Of a DNA stretch of 64,000 bases, positions 61,481-64,000 are shown one piece after another. Both the position numbers and the translations under genes were made by a program. The stretch's first letter is position 1; every line of letters begins with the position of its first letter. The notes beneath the pieces are model-generated. The model did no database searches. It saw only the letters and a program-made list of their open reading frames with translations, and was not told where the DNA came from. This DNA comes from Nereocystis luetkeana. Its lineage: Eukaryota > Sar > Phaeophyceae > Laminariales > Laminariaceae. Location: the NCBI GenBank assembly GCA_031213475.1, contig JARUPZ010000027.1, positions 2,541,001 through 2,605,000 on the forward strand, in the 5' to 3' direction.

Positions 61481-62028
61481 ATGGTGGAAGTATCGATGCT
61501 GGAAGGGTACCTCATGAAGGAAAAATCCAAGATGAGCCTCCTCCATGGCCTGACAGGCGACATTAACAAGCGTTACTTTAGGGTCCGAGCGATCGAGGTG
61601 AACCAATGTATGAGAAATACCTGGATGTGAAATTACGCAGTACCAGGTACCTGATATAATAGTATTTTTACATAGAGCACAACAGTTTAGTACCAGATAG
61701 TTCACAGCACAGTCATGAACCCGGCCCATCGAGGGGCCGAACTACAGTGCTTCGCGACTCGTGACCCTTATTCCAACTGTCTGGCCGGTTGAAACTCCAC
61801 AGGGAGGTGAGGAGCTGGCGCTGTGCTACTACAAGAACATAGCCGACCCCGAGGTTCGAGGCTGGATCTATCTGAAGGACATGACCGAGATCTCCGAGAT
61901 TCAAGATACGATCATTCTCACATCTGTGGCACGCACGTTATATCTGTATGCGCAAACGAGGGCCCAACACAACGTGTGGGTGACAGGGCTGGCCAAGTTG
62001 TGCCCGGAGGCCTTCGTCAAACTAGGAC
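61481..62028 (+). CDS. PH-domain protein, 5' part only
   Basis: Two exons, 61481-61597 (39 codons, donor GTGAAC) and 61803-62028 (donor GTGAGT, phase 1), join in frame. Together they encode a nearly complete pleckstrin-homology domain: the first strand MLEGYLMKEK, the KRYFRVRAIE strand, the central GWIYLKDMTEI strand, TLYLYAQTRAQHN, and the C-terminal helix with its invariant Trp (W98 in VWVTGL). PH domains usually bind phosphoinositides or protein partners at membranes. The rest of the protein is not found in the window. Either it continues past 64000 across a long repeat-filled intron, or, if the last donor is not used, it ends at a stop at 62111 after a short tail. The family beyond the PH domain cannot be named. 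Confidence 0.7.
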
Positions 62029-63125
62029 GTGAGTGGCAAAAAAAAAAACTTACTGGCCGGGCTGTTTCCCTCCGAGCAAATAGGAATATGTTGTGCCGCC
62101 GTGGTACCTGATACCTGATGGTATACTTATTTATCGTGCACACATCAAACACAGTATACCGTACAGATGAGCCACCCAACGGTAGGAGGAGTTAGTTGCA
62201 CGTTTCGGGCCAAAGGCGTCTGACCGATTGAGTTCCCTCAGTGAGGAACCAGCAGTTAGTTAAGTATTATAGTCGTTTTAGGACTAATAGCGCATAGAAG
62301 TGCCGGTCGGCTGGCGCGAACGAACTTCTTCAAAGTATTGTATCGGGTGAGATATTGAGCTCCTAATAATGTAAGAGGCTCAGGAACGTCTGGTGCACCC
62401 CAGCAGTGGGATGCTTTAGATAGTATACCGGTACTAATAGTATATACTGCACGTACGCAGTATCGAACATGTTTTACATGCCGTTATTTACACTAACAGC
62501 ACATAGTATAATGTAGTCTACCAGCACCTGGGAATAAAGTGAAGTATTTCACACCTGTCGGATAACGTTTTATGTTGATGTTATTAAGGGTCAGCGAAAA
62601 AATATCGTAACATTACGTTTCCACATTATTATTTAGTTTCTTCCCGGATTTTGTGATGATATATAGTGTTATTAGTATCAGGTACTACTGCTTGCTGTAG
62701 TAGCGTGTTAAGATGTTGGCGGGCGATCGCGTAACATTATGTTAGAATATTACCTTGATCCCGTATTGACCGTAGTATATAACATAGTCAAGGTATTAGG
62801 GTATATATATGCAGCCGATAGCGAGCACTTTGTTAGTGTGTTGGCCGATTTCCTAGTGGTGGTCATCGTAACACACGTTCAAGAGATAAATAAAAAATGT
62901 GCATGGTCAGTAGAACATCAACATTGTGTTGCCGTGTTTGAGACATCAGCCCGTCGCGAGTAACGTTGTCATTCGTCAGCGGAATTCTTACGTGCTACCG
63001 TGACACACTTTAGACGGAAAATGTACATCGCCAATTCAACGCTTACAAAACACTATGTTGTTAGTGTGTTGATAGCGGAATTCCCACTCAGTACTGGTTA
63101 TCGTAACACACGATAGAGGGACAGG
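62029..63125. other. Region after PH exon 2, non-coding
   Basis: A/T-rich. Two related blocks (about 62825-62905 and 63050-63125), each with GTTAGTGTGTTG and ATCGTAACACACG, form a diverged direct repeat. I found no exon in the required phase for the PH gene. Confidence 0.5.
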
Positions 63126-64000
63126 GATGACGTATTTATATGGTATACAAGACGCCTCGCTCCGCGGGCGGCCTACGCCGCCCGCAACGCTCGCTCAGGA
63201 AGGAAAAAAGTACATCAAATTATGCGAAGCGAACAAAGGTCCACGATTGAGTTTAGTGTTTTCAAGGATGGTAGTTGCAAACCGGCGACTTGATAATGCC
63301 AAGAGTCTCGCCGCCATGCTTCAGGAAAAAACAGCTCCGACGTCAGCTACGATGCCACATATACGCTTCGCGTCGCGGATGTCGTACGTACGTACATACA
63401 CCCCAGGTAGGATACTGCTGCCTGTACTTATTTTCTTCTTTCGATATATATGCTCTATGTCTGTACTGTATGTATGTACGAAGCAAGCGAAAGCACAGCA
63501 CGGCACAGCAGCAAAAACAATGAAAATGAAACCGAAAACTCGGAAAGGAAAAAAAATCCCCGTCCCCTCTCGTGTAATATTTTCTTCCTGATTGGAACAC
63601 CTTGCACCCGGTCGAAAAGAAGAAAAAAAACAAATCGCACAGAAGAGCTTCTCTCTCAGCCTCGTACGCCGCCCGCCCCTCTCACGACCACCTCGCTACC
63701 GATTCGGTCCGGGTAAAGCTTTTATCACACTCTGCCACAATCAGCCCCGTCGCCCGCCTCGCGTGAAGCCCGGTGCTCACCGTGGCCGTCGTTCGCCAGC
63801 TCGATAACGTTGGTGTTCAAACTGCACACCTCCCTCTTTAAACTTCAGCGTGGTCGCAAAAATAAGCACCGCTTGAATAGTATCTTGCCCTCCCGAACGA
63901 CCTTTATAAACTCGTACATACTCTATCAACAATCATCAATCGAAGCCAGACAAAGCCCGTTCATGCATCCCTCGTGTCTCGAGGCACACGCGACGCCTAG
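63126..64000 (+). mobile_element. 800-bp dispersed repeat, copy 2, cut by the window edge
   Basis: Collinear with 50035-50845 and in the same orientation, with a larger left part (an extra segment near 63290-63370). The last bases GACGCCTAG correspond to 50837-50845, so the right end is close to or at the window border. Confidence 0.8.

Noticed and set aside
62739-62963. A 74-codon open frame as a further exon of the PH gene
   Set aside because: It has no acceptor in the needed phase, is A/T-rich and overlaps a diverged direct repeat.

Overview
This is eukaryotic nuclear DNA. Protein-coding exons are GC-rich and separated by introns from about 0.3 to 7.6 kb, with GT-AG junctions that are mostly GTGAGN, GTGCGN or GTAAGN. 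Gene density is low. The introns and spacers carry tRNA-derived SINE-like repeats, short inverted-repeat transposons, long foldbacks and microsatellites. The intron size and the Gly/Ala/Gln-rich low-complexity proteins suggest a stramenopile alga, perhaps a brown alga. That assignment is an inference; no marker gene is present.

I could assemble six spliced genes by matching reading-frame phase across every junction. In order they are: an RBM26/RBM27-like RNA-binding protein (minus, 22597-5087, nine exons, 1782 aa); a CHTOP/FoP-like mRNA-export adaptor (plus, 24744-28493, four coding exons, 237 aa); a CCR4-NOT ubiquitin ligase NOT4/CNOT4 (minus, 44682-31079, four exons, about 1359 aa, with a one-base frame problem in a G11 run); SEC13 (plus, 45820-51883, three exons, 314 aa); the mitochondrial import J-protein TIM14/PAM18 (minus, 61260-52588, three exons, 204 aa); and the 5' part of a PH-domain protein (plus, from 61481). 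Strands alternate strictly, so the genes form head-to-head and tail-to-tail pairs. Three of the six act in nuclear RNA processing, export or decay. No operon-like organisation is implied.

Regions: 1-5086 is non-coding, with a degenerate minisatellite at the left edge. 5087-22597 is the RBM26/27-like gene, whose intron 5 holds a nearly perfect 2.1-kb (CAAG)n array. 22598-24743 is a divergent spacer. 24744-31078 holds the FoP-like gene and a convergent spacer. 31079-44682 is NOT4, with repeat-rich introns. 44683-45819 is a divergent spacer. 45820-51883 is SEC13, with a 1.15-kb foldback in intron 1 and an 800-bp dispersed repeat in intron 2. 52588-61260 is TIM14, whose 7.6-kb intron is a nest of transposons, including a terminal-inverted-repeat element that seems to carry a small spliced coding fragment. 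61261-64000 holds a 220-bp divergent promoter, the PH gene start, and a second copy of the 800-bp repeat running off the edge.

The most notable features are the giant intronic CAAG array, two transposon families whose target sites can be read from unoccupied or interrupted copies of the SINE-like repeat, and the coding fragment inside a Harbinger-like element.
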